From positions 2,990,628 through 3,054,627 of the forward strand of contig BCHH01000002.1 in assembly GCA_001599595.1 (NCBI GenBank): DNA of 64,000 nt, read 5' to 3'. How positions within the stretch are numbered: the stretch's first letter is position 1; the number at the start of each line of letters is the position of its first letter. The position numbers and the translations under genes are program-made. Below, piece after piece: positions 23,058 through 33,291 of the stretch. Source of the stretch: Beverwykella pulmonaria (Eukaryota > Ascomycota > Dothideomycetes > Pleosporales > Melanommataceae). A model generated the notes under the pieces. That model did not search any database. It had not been told where the DNA came from and worked only from the letters and a program-made list of their open reading frames with translations.

Positions 23058-23547
23058 GGCGACGAGGGAATTGGTATACAAGCGTTCGTTCGAAGAAAGA
23101 GAGGAGTAGAGGATTGGTGACGGTGGGAGGAGCTGTCGCCGTGGTGGACTGAGATATTAGTTTCTTCAAGAAACTCGCCGCCGCATTGAAAGTTACTTTT
23201 TTAGCAAGATGCGTGGGATTCCGGGGCCGGTCGGGACCTTGAGCGAGGCTAACCTGCTTTGGCACTGTGCAACACACCGTATTTTGTCACCGCCATAATC
23301 GAAAAGACCTAGAGTGGAGGAAGAGCCAGCACACGGGTGAGTTGCTCTTGGAGACTTTCTGCTACAATATATTGAGCGGGCCAATTTACTCTTCCAACAG
23401 TGGCGGGTGCTCGTGGCGATGCGGCGCAAATCCCCGGGCTAAACCCGAAGCTAGTGCCGCTGCCGCTAATAGTTTTCTGGAGATCGTGAAATTGTCATCC
23501 TGAACCGTGTGCATTTGGGTCAATGTCAGTCAACGTCACCACTCGCC
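23058..23547. promoter_or_regulatory. Shared divergent promoter of AAT and the GEP3-like gene
   Basis: About 490 nt separates the two start codons of oppositely oriented genes for mitochondrial proteins. No coding sequence is supported. Individual factor sites cannot be named from sequence alone. Confidence 0.55.
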
Positions 23548-25857
23548 ATGCGGACTGCCCTTCGCCATGCGAGGAGACTCGCCCATGATGAAGCCGGGGC
23601 TTTGCATACGTCCATTCCAGCGTTTTTGTGCCCTGCGTTGCTCAGAGCCCCAATAGCATCCTCCGTTCTTCATGCCCGCTCCACCCCATCCTCGACGAGC
23701 TTTTCCACCCTTAGAAACGACAGACAACAACAGACGCTGACCATTCCCGCCGCCGAGACTTATTGTAGTCACTATGCGACTCCCGAACCAACACTAGCGG
23801 CCCCTTCGCGCTCCCCACTTCCCCGTGCCTGCCCTGGCTGCGGCGCTCCGACCCAAGTCCTCGACAAGCAGGATGCGGGCTACTATGACATGAATAGAAG
23901 AGCTGTGCAGGAATTTCTCAACTATGATCCTAGCGAACAAAAGGAAGCGAGGGATGAGCATGATATCTATACCAATGCGCTGAAAAAAATGGACCCCAAG
24001 ACCCTGGAGCAGCTGGGTATGAACAAGGAGATATTGGATAGCAAGCTCGAGAAGGGTGCCCCCCAAGTCCCTTTATGCGACCGCTGCCACAATCTCATCC
24101 ACCACCATACTGCCACACCCATCGACCACCCATCCGTCGCTGCCATCCAAGAAACCATCGCCGAGTCCCCCCACAAGCGCAACCACATATACCATGTCCT
24201 CGATGCTGCCGATTTTCCGCTTTCGCTCATCCCAAATCTCCAAACTTCTCTTCGCCTGCCGAAGCTAAGGACGCAGAACCGTAGGGCGAAACACTCAGGC
24301 TGGGTTGGGAACAACCGCATTGCAGAAGTCAGCTTCATAATCACAAGGGCCGATTTGCTAGCTCCCTTGAAAGAACAGGTGGACAGGCTGATGCCATATA
24401 TGCAGGACGTGCTGCGAGATGCGCTGGGAAGAGTGAACAACAAGGCACGGCTCGGCAATGTCAAGCTCGTGAGCGCAAAGAGAGGGTGGTGGACCAAGCA
24501 GGTCAAAGAAGACATATGGGATCGAGGCGGTGCAGGCTGGATGGTCGGAAAGGTCAACGTCGGGAAATCGAACCTGTTCGAAGTCGTCTTCCCCAAAGGT
24601 CGAGGCGCCGAGTACCAGGACATCCAACGAATTCGTAGCGCCGCAGAACGAGACGCCATGCTCAAGAGCGCTAAGTCTATGGAGGAACTCCACCAGGTAC
24701 AGCAACAGCTCGCATACGAAGATGCCGCAGCCGAGCGCAGGAAGAACCAGCCACAGAACCAGAAGCACCTCCACGAGCCCCCCGAACTCGAGGAACTGAA
24801 GGAGAAAGAAGACTACGACGAGAATTCGCTCCTCCCGCCACCGCAGCCATACACCCCCTATCCCGTCCTTCCCATCGCCTCCTCGCTCCCCGGAACCACC
24901 GCTTCTCCCATCCGCATCCCCTTCGGTCGCAACCGCGGGGAGCTCGTCGACCTCCCCGGGCTAGCGCGCACCTCGCCAGGTCTAGAATCCTTCGTTCTCC
25001 CCTCGGAGCAAGACCAACTCGTAATGAAACACCGTGTCTCCCCCGAGCGCTTTGTCCTGACGCCTGGACGCTCTCTCATCTTCGGCGGCGGCCTCATCCG
25101 CATCACACCCGTCAACTCCGACCTCATCTTCCTTGTGCACCCCTTCGTACCGCTCCATCCGCACATCACATCGACCGAGAAAGCAGTCGGCTACCAAAAC
25201 GGAACCCGCGAGATGAATATCCCCTCCATCCTCTCGCCCTCCGCGGGCGCGCAAATCAAATCCGCCGGCCGCTTCCAGCTCAAATGGGACGTGACCAAGA
25301 AGCTCGCAGGGCCGGTAACATCCTCGGTCGCTGGCAAAATGAAACCCGAGAACCTCCCATTTCGCATCTGGAGCACGGATATTTTGATCGAGGGCGTGGG
25401 ATGGGTTGAAGTCAGCGCGCAGGTGCGCCGCCCGCCGGGCTGGAAAGCGCCGGGGCTGGTGAAGAAAGATCCAAATCATGCGCAGGAGGAGCGGCGCCGC
25501 GCGCTGGAGAAGAGAGATCGAGAGCGTGCGGAGAAATTTGCAAGGGAGAATGAAGGGAGAGAGGCAGATGCTTTTGACAGAGCTATGAATATGGAGACGC
25601 CACGACAAAATGAGGAAGACAAGAGAGCGGAGGAAGAGGAATATGCCTACCTCAATAACGGTGATGAGATGGGAGATGGGGAACAGTATCCTGAGATTGA
25701 GGTCTTTACTCCGCTAGGGAAGTTTGTCGGGTCCAGGATGCCCATGTGTGGGAGTGTGCTGGGGGGTCCGAAGCACGTTAGCAAGAGGGAGAGGAAGGCG
25801 AGGCCTAGACGTAGTATGGTCAGTGTGAAGAGGCAGCGCAAACCAAAGGCTGCGTGA
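23548..25857 (+). CDS. GEP3: GEP3/MTG3-like mitochondrial circularly permuted GTPase
   Basis: 769-aa single-exon homologue of Gep3 (Mtg3/YqeH family), which acts in mitochondrial ribosome assembly. An Arg/Ala-rich leader suggests mitochondrial import. A zinc-binding CPGC...LCDRC pair (residues ~95-98 and 177-180) precedes the permuted GTPase: G4-like ITRAD (~265-269), G5-like SAKRGWW, then the P-loop GKVNVGKS (~334-341), and G3 as DLPG. This G4-G5-G1-G3 order is the hallmark of cpGTPases. A charged insertion follows the P-loop, and a long Arg/Glu-rich coiled-coil tail lies near the end. I chose the ATG at 23548 because the in-frame sequence ahead of it lacks an ATG. Confidence 0.88.
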   Translation: MRTALRHARRLAHDEAGALHTSIPAFLCPALLRAPIASSVLHARSTPSSTSFSTLRNDRQQQTLTIPAAETYCSHYATPEPTLAAPSRSPLPRACPGCGAPTQVLDKQDAGYYDMNRRAVQEFLNYDPSEQKEARDEHDIYTNALKKMDPKTLEQLGMNKEILDSKLEKGAPQVPLCDRCHNLIHHHTATPIDHPSVAAIQETIAESPHKRNHIYHVLDAADFPLSLIPNLQTSLRLPKLRTQNRRAKHSGWVGNNRIAEVSFIITRADLLAPLKEQVDRLMPYMQDVLRDALGRVNNKARLGNVKLVSAKRGWWTKQVKEDIWDRGGAGWMVGKVNVGKSNLFEVVFPKGRGAEYQDIQRIRSAAERDAMLKSAKSMEELHQVQQQLAYEDAAAERRKNQPQNQKHLHEPPELEELKEKEDYDENSLLPPPQPYTPYPVLPIASSLPGTTASPIRIPFGRNRGELVDLPGLARTSPGLESFVLPSEQDQLVMKHRVSPERFVLTPGRSLIFGGGLIRITPVNSDLIFLVHPFVPLHPHITSTEKAVGYQNGTREMNIPSILSPSAGAQIKSAGRFQLKWDVTKKLAGPVTSSVAGKMKPENLPFRIWSTDILIEGVGWVEVSAQVRRPPGWKAPGLVKKDPNHAQEERRRALEKRDRERAEKFARENEGREADAFDRAMNMETPRQNEEDKRAEEEEYAYLNNGDEMGDGEQYPEIEVFTPLGKFVGSRMPMCGSVLGGPKHVSKRERKARPRRSMVSVKRQRKPKAA

Positions 25858-26519
25858 GACAGCAGAAGGTCAGAAAATAGAAATGTGTTGTACGATATGT
25901 TGGAAGAGATTATATTCCGATACATAACCCCTTTCGTGCGTTACAGAATGTATAATATACTGGCACTGTGTGAGCAGAGTACGCGTATCTACGGCGACAT
26001 CACTTGAAGCCTTTTGCTCGTCCGCATGTCGAACAAGACGCCCACAAAGTCCGGTATTTGCGAGAAATTACAATGTATATAGCCAGCTAAATTGTCCTAT
26101 AACTCCATAGCTCCAATCGATTCAACTCCTACATAACAGGATGTCCTGTCCAACAGTAGAATGTGGCTCTACAGGATGCAGAAAAAGGAATAGAGATGCA
26201 ATATCTGCGGGTGCGATGATAACTTGATCGATCCGCCATGCATTCATATCAAAACAGATCCCCCAGTTCCAGAACCACGTCTTGCCCCGGAAAAACATGC
26301 ATGCATGCATCCCGTCATCCGGGGAAGGTAACGCCTTACGCCCCGTTTGTTCGGCTCAGCATGTACGCCAAAATTGTATCACGTCAACATCTCTTTCGTG
26401 TCCAAGTCTCATTTCCAATCTGCGAAGTCGATGCGAGCCGGCCTTAAGGGGGATGGTGTGCACAGGATCTCTGGCCCGGCTTCGATCGATCGCATTTGCG
26501 TGTTCCTCTCCACACCAGC
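25858..26519. other. Convergent spacer
   Basis: Between the 3' ends of GEP3 (plus) and MNN11 (minus). AT-rich, no supported gene. Confidence 0.45.
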
Positions 26520-27650
26520 CTAATTCGAGCCACCCTTCTTCTTGCCTTCCAGGGCGTCGAAATAGTGTCGCATTTCGTCGTTACAATTCCGCTTATCTTT
26601 ATCACACCCCGGGAATACGGCTACAAGGTCTCCATCCTTATATTGTCCGTACTCGGGATGCGCGGGACCTGAGGCGTAGGAGTTGAAGAGGTCCTGGGGG
26701 ACGAGGGCGAGTTTGGCGAGAATGGTGCCGTGCCATCTATCAAATGTCAGTCGTGTCACACTACAATGCATTCACCAACGAAGTAAGTGAAGGGGAGGCA
26801 CGACGTACTGCACGATATGTTCCAGCGCATGCGCCTCCGCTTTCTGGAAATTGTAGCTCCGGTAAATGGGGTCGAACCACGCATCCAGAAAGTACTTGGC
26901 CCACTCGCCATTACGCACAATAAAACTGCTCTGCGTGATTCCCTCCTTGTCCTGCGTCACAACCACATCTATCCTGTCGCCCTTGAGATTTCCGAAGGTC
27001 TTGATGACGCTGTCCGGGGGCACGACGGGCTTGTTGACGATCATGAGTTTCTCGAGTCGCGCGGGAGCAAGGAGGTGAGATGTGATCGCGATGGAAGGGT
27101 TCATGATCAGCGCGGTGCTGTCGAGGTACCAGAAAAAGGTGGAGCCGGGGTTGAGGGACATGGCGTGCCGCATGGCGGGGACCTTAGCCCATGACAGCGG
27201 GGAGTTGCGCAACGGGTAGTCTGTGTTTTGGGGGAAGAATGTTTTGTAGCCTTCAACAAGCGCAAATTAGCCTTCTCCTCCTGAACGTACGGAAAAAGCA
27301 ACTGGTGTAGGGAGTTGAATGAAAAATGTAGACGAACCATGTCTCGAAGCATATTCCTCCCGATTCCGCTTTATCTTCTCAATCCACGCCGGATTCGCCT
27401 TGGGATCTATCACTGTCACTATCACCACGGGCGCGCCTGACCCTATGGCCACTGCTCCTCCGCTCCCACCGCCTATCCGCCTCAACAGCCATAGTATTGT
27501 GAGGAAACCGAGAATCCCCAGGACGATGGTTCGCAGCTTGTCTCTCCGCAGCAGATTTCGCAGCGCTGGGGGAATCGGTATAGAGCTCTGGTTCCGCGCG
27601 GCGTATGGAGGAGGGCGTGATGTCTTGCGAGGGGGCATGGCGAAGTGCAT
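26520..27650 (-). CDS. MNN11: MNN11-like alpha-1,6-mannosyltransferase subunit (GT34, mannan polymerase II)
   Basis: Golgi type II membrane glycosyltransferase of the GMA12/MNN10 family (GT34), subunit of the M-Pol II complex that extends the N-glycan alpha-1,6 backbone. Exons 27650-27338, 27250-26809 and 26736-26520, 323 aa in frame. A cytosolic PPRKTSRPPP tail is followed by one membrane anchor (~40-58). The catalytic domain shows VVIVTVIDP, REEYASRHGYKTFF, SPLSWAKVPAMRHAM, WYLDSTALIMNP (around Asp148), VVPPDSVIKTF, LTQDKEGITQ-like and the DPIYRSYNFQKAEAHALEHIVQWHGT block. Only one Asp of the DxD-like site remains (Asp-Ser-Thr), consistent with MNN11-type rather than MNN10-type members. Confidence 0.88.
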
Positions 27651-28321
27651 AGCAGAGGCGAAGCCAGGGAGGCCAGACGGGACGGGCTAAACGAGGGATA
27701 GCAGTTGGAGTGGTATTGCGCAAACGGCTACGAATTCATGCTTGAGGCGTGCGAGGCGAGCAGTCGCAGAGACAGTTTACAAGGGAGAAGAGAGAAGCGT
27801 GGAGGAGACGCGGGTAACATGCGGTCTGAGGGTAAGGGACAAATTTCAGTGATAGCCACAGGTCTTGGCGCATGGGTGGACCCTGCTCTGCACCAAAAGA
27901 AGTTACAGAACCCTTGCTTTAATACTAAATTTTATTCTTTGTCATTTGCGATATCGCGTTGAACTTCGTTGTCGGTCGTCTCTGCTATTGTGCAGCTTTA
28001 CACGCAAAGAACGAGATTCATTACTACACAGTGTACGCATGTGCGCTGGGGGAGCTTATCTTTAATGGTTCTAATTCTAGTAAGGTCAGAGTGTCATCTT
28101 TAGCCCTGCATACTCTTTCAAACAAAGGGCACAGAAATAATGTTGGGTGATGAATTATTGGCTGACATGTGCTCTGTCAGCATATAGGAGCTGAATGGAA
28201 CCAGGCTGCCAAGACCCACTTCGTGAAAGGTATCCATATTCCTACTTTGTCAAATCGTAGCCAGCATCTTATGTTCAGATGCGAACCATAAACAAGCAAC
28301 CACCGTATCTATTTCAAACTC
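27651..28321. other. Spacer, no gene supported
   Basis: MNN11 upstream region and the 3' flank of the next gene. No convincing frame, repeat or RNA gene. Confidence 0.45.
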
Positions 28322-29519
28322 TCACTCTCCTCGCTCGAGCTTCTCGACCTCCTCCTGCATCCTTTCCGTCTCCTCGCGCAAAAATGTAGCGCGCTTCGCA
28401 ATATCTTTCATAGCTTTCTCCCCAGCCTTCTCGTATAGCTCCAGTGCCTTTCTGGCTAGGCCCTCTCTGTCTTTCAGCGCCGCTTCGCTTGCCCCTTGCG
28501 AGGCTTTGAAGTTCTTCAATGCCGCAACGAATTCTGCAGGCGGTGGATGGGCGTGGGTGTGTATTCTGTGGCACTGCTGTCAGTACGGAGATGCGAGTTG
28601 CAATATGGAGCGAGTTAAGTATGACCGGGGGGAATTGAGAAAGCGGAATACATACCGTGCTTGCAAACCAAGAACTGTAGCTCTAGCATGCAGATATTCG
28701 GCTTTGGTCTTGGTGGCACGAGCGAGGGAGCCATGCATTGTCTGTTCAAGGATCCGAATGCTAGTTTCGAGGACTTGACAATGTGTAGTAAGCACCTTAT
28801 ATGCTGTATTTGCGAGCTCAACTCTTCCTGCTGCTAGTTCGGATGGTAGATCTTGCGTAGCGGCATTACGGAGCTCTTCGGCTTTTGCAGGAAGACGGCC
28901 TATCTCGGGTGGTTTCTGTGGGTCGGCGATTTTGCAGAGATGCGTCAATATGGTATGTAGCTGTACGGACATTGCTGAGCCGATCATGTCAATGTTCTCA
29001 AGAAAGAAGGAGACGTCCCCAGACAGGATCTCGCGGTCTGATTCTGGGATTTGGCCACTCAACTGCGCAGTTACGAGCTCGATTACGGAGTGGAGTTCTG
29101 CTGGGAGGTCGGCTGCTTTAGAGGGAAGGTCGGAGAGAGTTTGTATGAGAATCTGAGACTCGAGGAGGTGCGTTCGGGCCGTGATGAGGTTCTGCGAAAG
29201 TCCAGCATTAGGAAACAGAGAACAGAATTGTGCGGAAATGTAAGGCATCAATCTAAGTATGATTACATACAGGGAGGAAATAGGGCTAAGCAATGAATAT
29301 CGTAGAAAGAGAGATGTAAGAGAGCAGAGTCAAGGGCAGATCATAAATTGATCAATTAAAATATTGTCATCTTACCCTCCGAATCTCATCATGCATTCGC
29401 TGCTTTTTAGTATCGCGAGTCGAGCCATCTGCATTAAGTTTTCTGGTACGAATATCTTTGTATAGGATTTCGAAGTTGGGATTACGTTGGAGTACTGTAG
29501 GATCCACCGGAGGAAGCAT
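28322..29519 (-). CDS. Conserved coiled-coil protein of unknown function (307 aa)
   Basis: Three exons: 29519-29376, 29191-28656 and 28565-28322, in frame. The N-terminus (MLPPVDPTVLQRNPNFEILY) is followed by a basic helix (TRDTKKQRMHDEIRR). The middle is almost all helical with many Leu/Ala heptads. The C-terminal ~75 residues are a charged coiled coil (EKAGEKAMKDIAKRATFLRE...) ending in KLERGE. There are no catalytic motifs, signal or membrane segments. It resembles small scaffold proteins of filamentous fungi, but I cannot name it. Introns are 184 and 90 nt with standard GT-AG ends; the first is long for the window. Confidence 0.7.
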
Positions 29520-30508
29520 CTTTTAATTCAGTTATGCAGTAATGAACAGAATTCAATAATGTGAGGAAAGTGGAGTTGAGGTGTTGTGATTGGAAAACGA
29601 TGAGTATTGTTTTGGGTTGAAAGAACGCTAAGTAAGAAGGGGTTAGCGGCTTGGCTATGGCTTCCAGATTTGTGGGATGCGGGCTGGTTGTCTTCAGTGT
29701 TCCGTCGACAGTCCTGGACAAAGTCATCAATAAATACCAATATCATCTATATGGAGTCCGGCTGTTCTTCTGCCATGCCTTTATCCAAGTCTAGTTAACA
29801 CGCAGCACGTCTACAAATCTCGGCACTTCACTCTTCCCGTTGCCTAGATCTTGAACTCTTTAACATCACATGCATGCAAGCAGCTTAATTCCTGCTTACA
29901 AACGCCCCTGATTCATCAATCATAAGTCTCCTAATGAGCTTCAGCAGCCTGTCCATGTCACCTCGGGCGGCATCTGTACTGAAATTAGGGAAGCTACCTT
30001 TTGTTTTTGTGGCGTAATTGTCATTATAAGCAATCTTTTCATCTCTTTTCTACTCCTTTCTACTCCAGGTTCGGCAAACTCACGGTATCAACACTGTGCG
30101 AAATTGACGCATAGCATTATCGCTTGCGTGGAAAAAGTTGATATGATCAAGTGCCATGACGTGGTGGGGCTTCGCAATCAACTTCAACTTCAGAAGCTTC
30201 ACAAGGTTGAGGCCTCCAATTCGGAAACCGACGGTTGCGGTTGCCTCTTCAAACACGCCAATCAAAACATTATGGATCCATTTCTCATAAACAAGCACCA
30301 TGATGATCCTTAAAACAAATATAATGTCTAGTTCGGCAAAGATAATAGTCTAACAGGAGTCGATGACTTACAATGCGGCTCTCCTGAGAGATGGCTCAAT
30401 ACCCCGTCAAAGCGAACGAATTTCCTCAACGAACGGGTAGCAACCTGAATGTAACATCACTTCAACTAACACCCTTGACTTTGACGCATAGGATAGATTA
30501 ATATATCC
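29520..30508. other. Spacer with a possible coding relic
   Basis: No supported gene. On the minus strand about 30080-30430 there is a protein-like frame (VGFRIGGLNLVKLLKLKLIAK) preceded by a donor/acceptor-like pair, but it is short and has no recognisable family. It may be the remains of a gene. Confidence 0.3.
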
Positions 30509-32412
30509 TCATCTCAATATATCCTCCGCGATTTTCTCTGCCAGCGCATAAACCGTGGCCATTGGATGCCCAGGAGGCAAGAAGGGCATCGCGCTTACAT
30601 CAACGACACGCAGTCTCTGCACGCCGAACACCTTGCCATTCGAGTCCACCACGGCCATCTTATCATCGCTTTTCCCCATCTTGCACGTACCGCTCGCGTG
30701 ACTGATCGTCCGCCCGCTTGCTTGAATGTACTTCAAAATCTGCTCATCGGTTGCAGTCTCGTTTCCAGGTCCAAATTCTGGCCCGACAAGGATCGGAGCC
30801 AGCAAGGGATGGGCGAAGATTTCGCGCGCTCGTCGGACTGCTGCTATGGCAATCTCTTGATCTCTGGTATCAGTTAGGAATGCGATGTTGATTACAGGCT
30901 GGTCGAGCATGGATGCAGACGATATAGAGATTTTTCCTCGAGAGAAGGTATTTATCAGCACGACTGTTACGCTCGCGTAGTCATCTTGATCCGGAGGTAT
31001 GCCGGGAAAAATACCGTTGGCTAGAAACTCAAGATCTGGCCAATCTTCCGGCACTGCTGCTAGGTCAACAGCGGTTTTGTTGGAGACAAGACGACGAGGG
31101 ACTTTCTCCCATGCCAAAACGTCAATCGCCGTGCTCGCTAGAGGCCCTGTTCCATCAGTCAAGAAGTCCCGCACTGCAGCGTCGTTCTTTGCTTGGGTGT
31201 CGAGAGCTGTTGAACTAACAACGCGTACTTTCCGCGTTACCCCAACCGCTGGATGGTCCTGCAACTTTTTAGCCTTTGATTTATCCATTTGGTATATCTC
31301 ATGCAACATACCTCTAATCTCTGGCCCACACCCGGCGCATCTACTATCACCGGAATGCTAAATTTCTGTAGAGTCTCTTTCGGCCCAATACCGCTAACCA
31401 TCAATAAATGCGGGCTCTGAAATGCACCAGCGCTCAGAATTACCTCTTTTCTCGCCGTGAGCATAAACTCTTTCCCCAAAGTATTACACAGCACGCCAAC
31501 CGCCTCCTTTTCCTCAAATAGCACCTTCATCGCAGTTGTAGAATGATACACCACCAGGTTCTCTCTCTTTAACGCCTGTCTCAAATACGCCGTCTCCGCA
31601 CTGTCACGCGTCTGCGTCTTAGCATCCAGAGCCATAACATTCCAACTCGAGCCAATCAGCACCCCATCAATATATCCCGGGATCCTCTTCATACCCAACG
31701 CCTCGGTGACTTTGTGTATCCAACTCGAGATCGGGAGTACATAATTTGTATACGCAATCGACACCGGTCCCTCTGTAGCCCTCGCCCCTGCAGGATCAAC
31801 CTCCGGTGTCGAGTTTGCAAGCCGCTTCCTCGCATCCGCTTCGTGGAACGTCGTCGATTTATCAAAGTACCTCTTCCAATTCTCCCACTCATACCCAGCG
31901 TCCCCTACTTCATCAGCCCATTTCTTACAACTCCCCACCGTGCCTCGATGGTATATCATGTGGTTCCTTGCGGAACTGCCACCTAGCGTTTTGCCCCGCG
32001 GGTAATGGATTCTCTTTCCGCCAATTCCCTCTTCGGGCTCCGTACGGAATCCCCAGTCTACAAGCGGATTTACGTCAGAGAAGTCGAGGCCTGCCCCATT
32101 CCAGACGTTGCGTGGGATCTGGGAGAGGTTGTTGTTGGAAAGCTCGTAGAAAGTGCCGGCTTCGATGACGGCGACGCGGTGGAGACTGGATGCGGAAAGG
32201 CGGTTCGCGAGGGTTAGACCGGCGGTGCCGCCTCCAACTATGATGTAGTCGTAGGTGGCGTTGAAGGGGGTGCCGAAGGAGGTGCCGAGGAGTGGCTGGC
32301 CGGAGATTGTAGAGGGATCGGATGCGGTGGTGAAGATGGGGATTGTAAGGATGAGGAAGGCTGTTAGGAGAAGGGTCAAGAACCGTGAGTTGAGAGTTTC
32401 TGTAGACGCCAT
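30509..32412 (-). CDS. Secreted GMC-family FAD oxidoreductase
   Basis: 616-aa glucose-methanol-choline oxidoreductase. Exons 32412-31312 and 31258-30509 with a 53-nt intron. The N-terminus (TLNSRFLTLLLTAFLILTIP) is a signal peptide, so it should be secreted or enter the secretory pathway. Motifs: DYIIVGGGTAGL with GGGTAG at ~60-65 (FAD dinucleotide fold), VIEAG, PRGKTLGGSSARNHMIYHRG (GMC signature 1 region), GAFQSPHLLMVSGIGP (signature 2), and the C-terminal catalytic histidines His554 (SHASGTCKMG) and His598 (PPGHPMATVYAL), as in aryl-alcohol-oxidase-like members. The donated alcohol cannot be told from sequence. A more upstream in-frame start (32478) would put residues ahead of the signal peptide and is less likely. 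Confidence 0.9.
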
Positions 32413-33291
32413 GATCAATGTACAAGGCAATTGAGGAAAGAACCAGAGATGCAATGCAGTTCTGCGAAGAAAGCGCAAAAGTACAGCTAGTGCTTGAATA
32501 AAAGCGTCAACCTACCCAGCTCAAGTCTTGCATACCTCCCAGGGCAAGCAGATTGAATGCATCGGGGCTTTTACTATTTTGAGAAGAATGGTCGACATTC
32601 TCAGCCCTACCTCCAGGGACAGCTATGTATCGCAATTTCTAGAAATTGCTTGGTACTATGCTGGATTCTTGGGAGTTGTAGGCCACTCGTTCTGCGTACC
32701 GAAATGTGGCTCATTGCGACCTTATGCTGCAATATGATCGGGTTGTTAATTATGACAAGGATCTGAGACTCGTGTTGCGACGAATATTGGCGGGATTGCT
32801 CGAATTGTAACTACTAACGCGCTTATAAATATTATGAGGCTTTGAAGTAACAATGCAACTGGGCAGCCTTGAATCACGAAATCTAGGCCAAGGAGGGCTG
32901 CCATGCGAGATAGATTACGCTATGCTGATATGCAGATGCGTGTGCTTTTATCCGACTGACCGGGTTGTAGATGGTAGATTGGAGATCCTCAAAGGAAGGA
33001 GGACGGAAAGGGTAATAGAATGCGAATTTCGTGCGACAATATTTGGGGGACATAGTGGTAAGTAAGTATTGGTGGTGCTGGGCAAAAATATGCGGTAACG
33101 CAGGCTAGGTTGAACATGCTGGCCAAGGAAGCGTATTATAAGAGAGAAATACTCAAGCAATCCCAAAGGCTTACTTTACGCGTTGAGGGGGGAAATTGTG
33201 AATATTCCACTGCAAGAATGGTGCCGTGCTGCGGCTTTGCAGACGCTTGCCGTAAGCCGACTTATAAGTGGATAAGTGACTAGTATATTCT
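32413..33291. other. Spacer, no gene supported
   Basis: GMC promoter on the left, 3' flank of the next minus-strand gene on the right. AT-rich; no recognised feature. Confidence 0.45.

Noticed and set aside
24056..24774. Frames antisense or out of phase within GEP3
   Set aside because: Shadows of the 769-aa gene.
31259..32412. GMC gene as two separate truncated genes
   Set aside because: A 53-nt intron with standard ends joins GVGQRLE to DHPAVG and gives a full-length enzyme.
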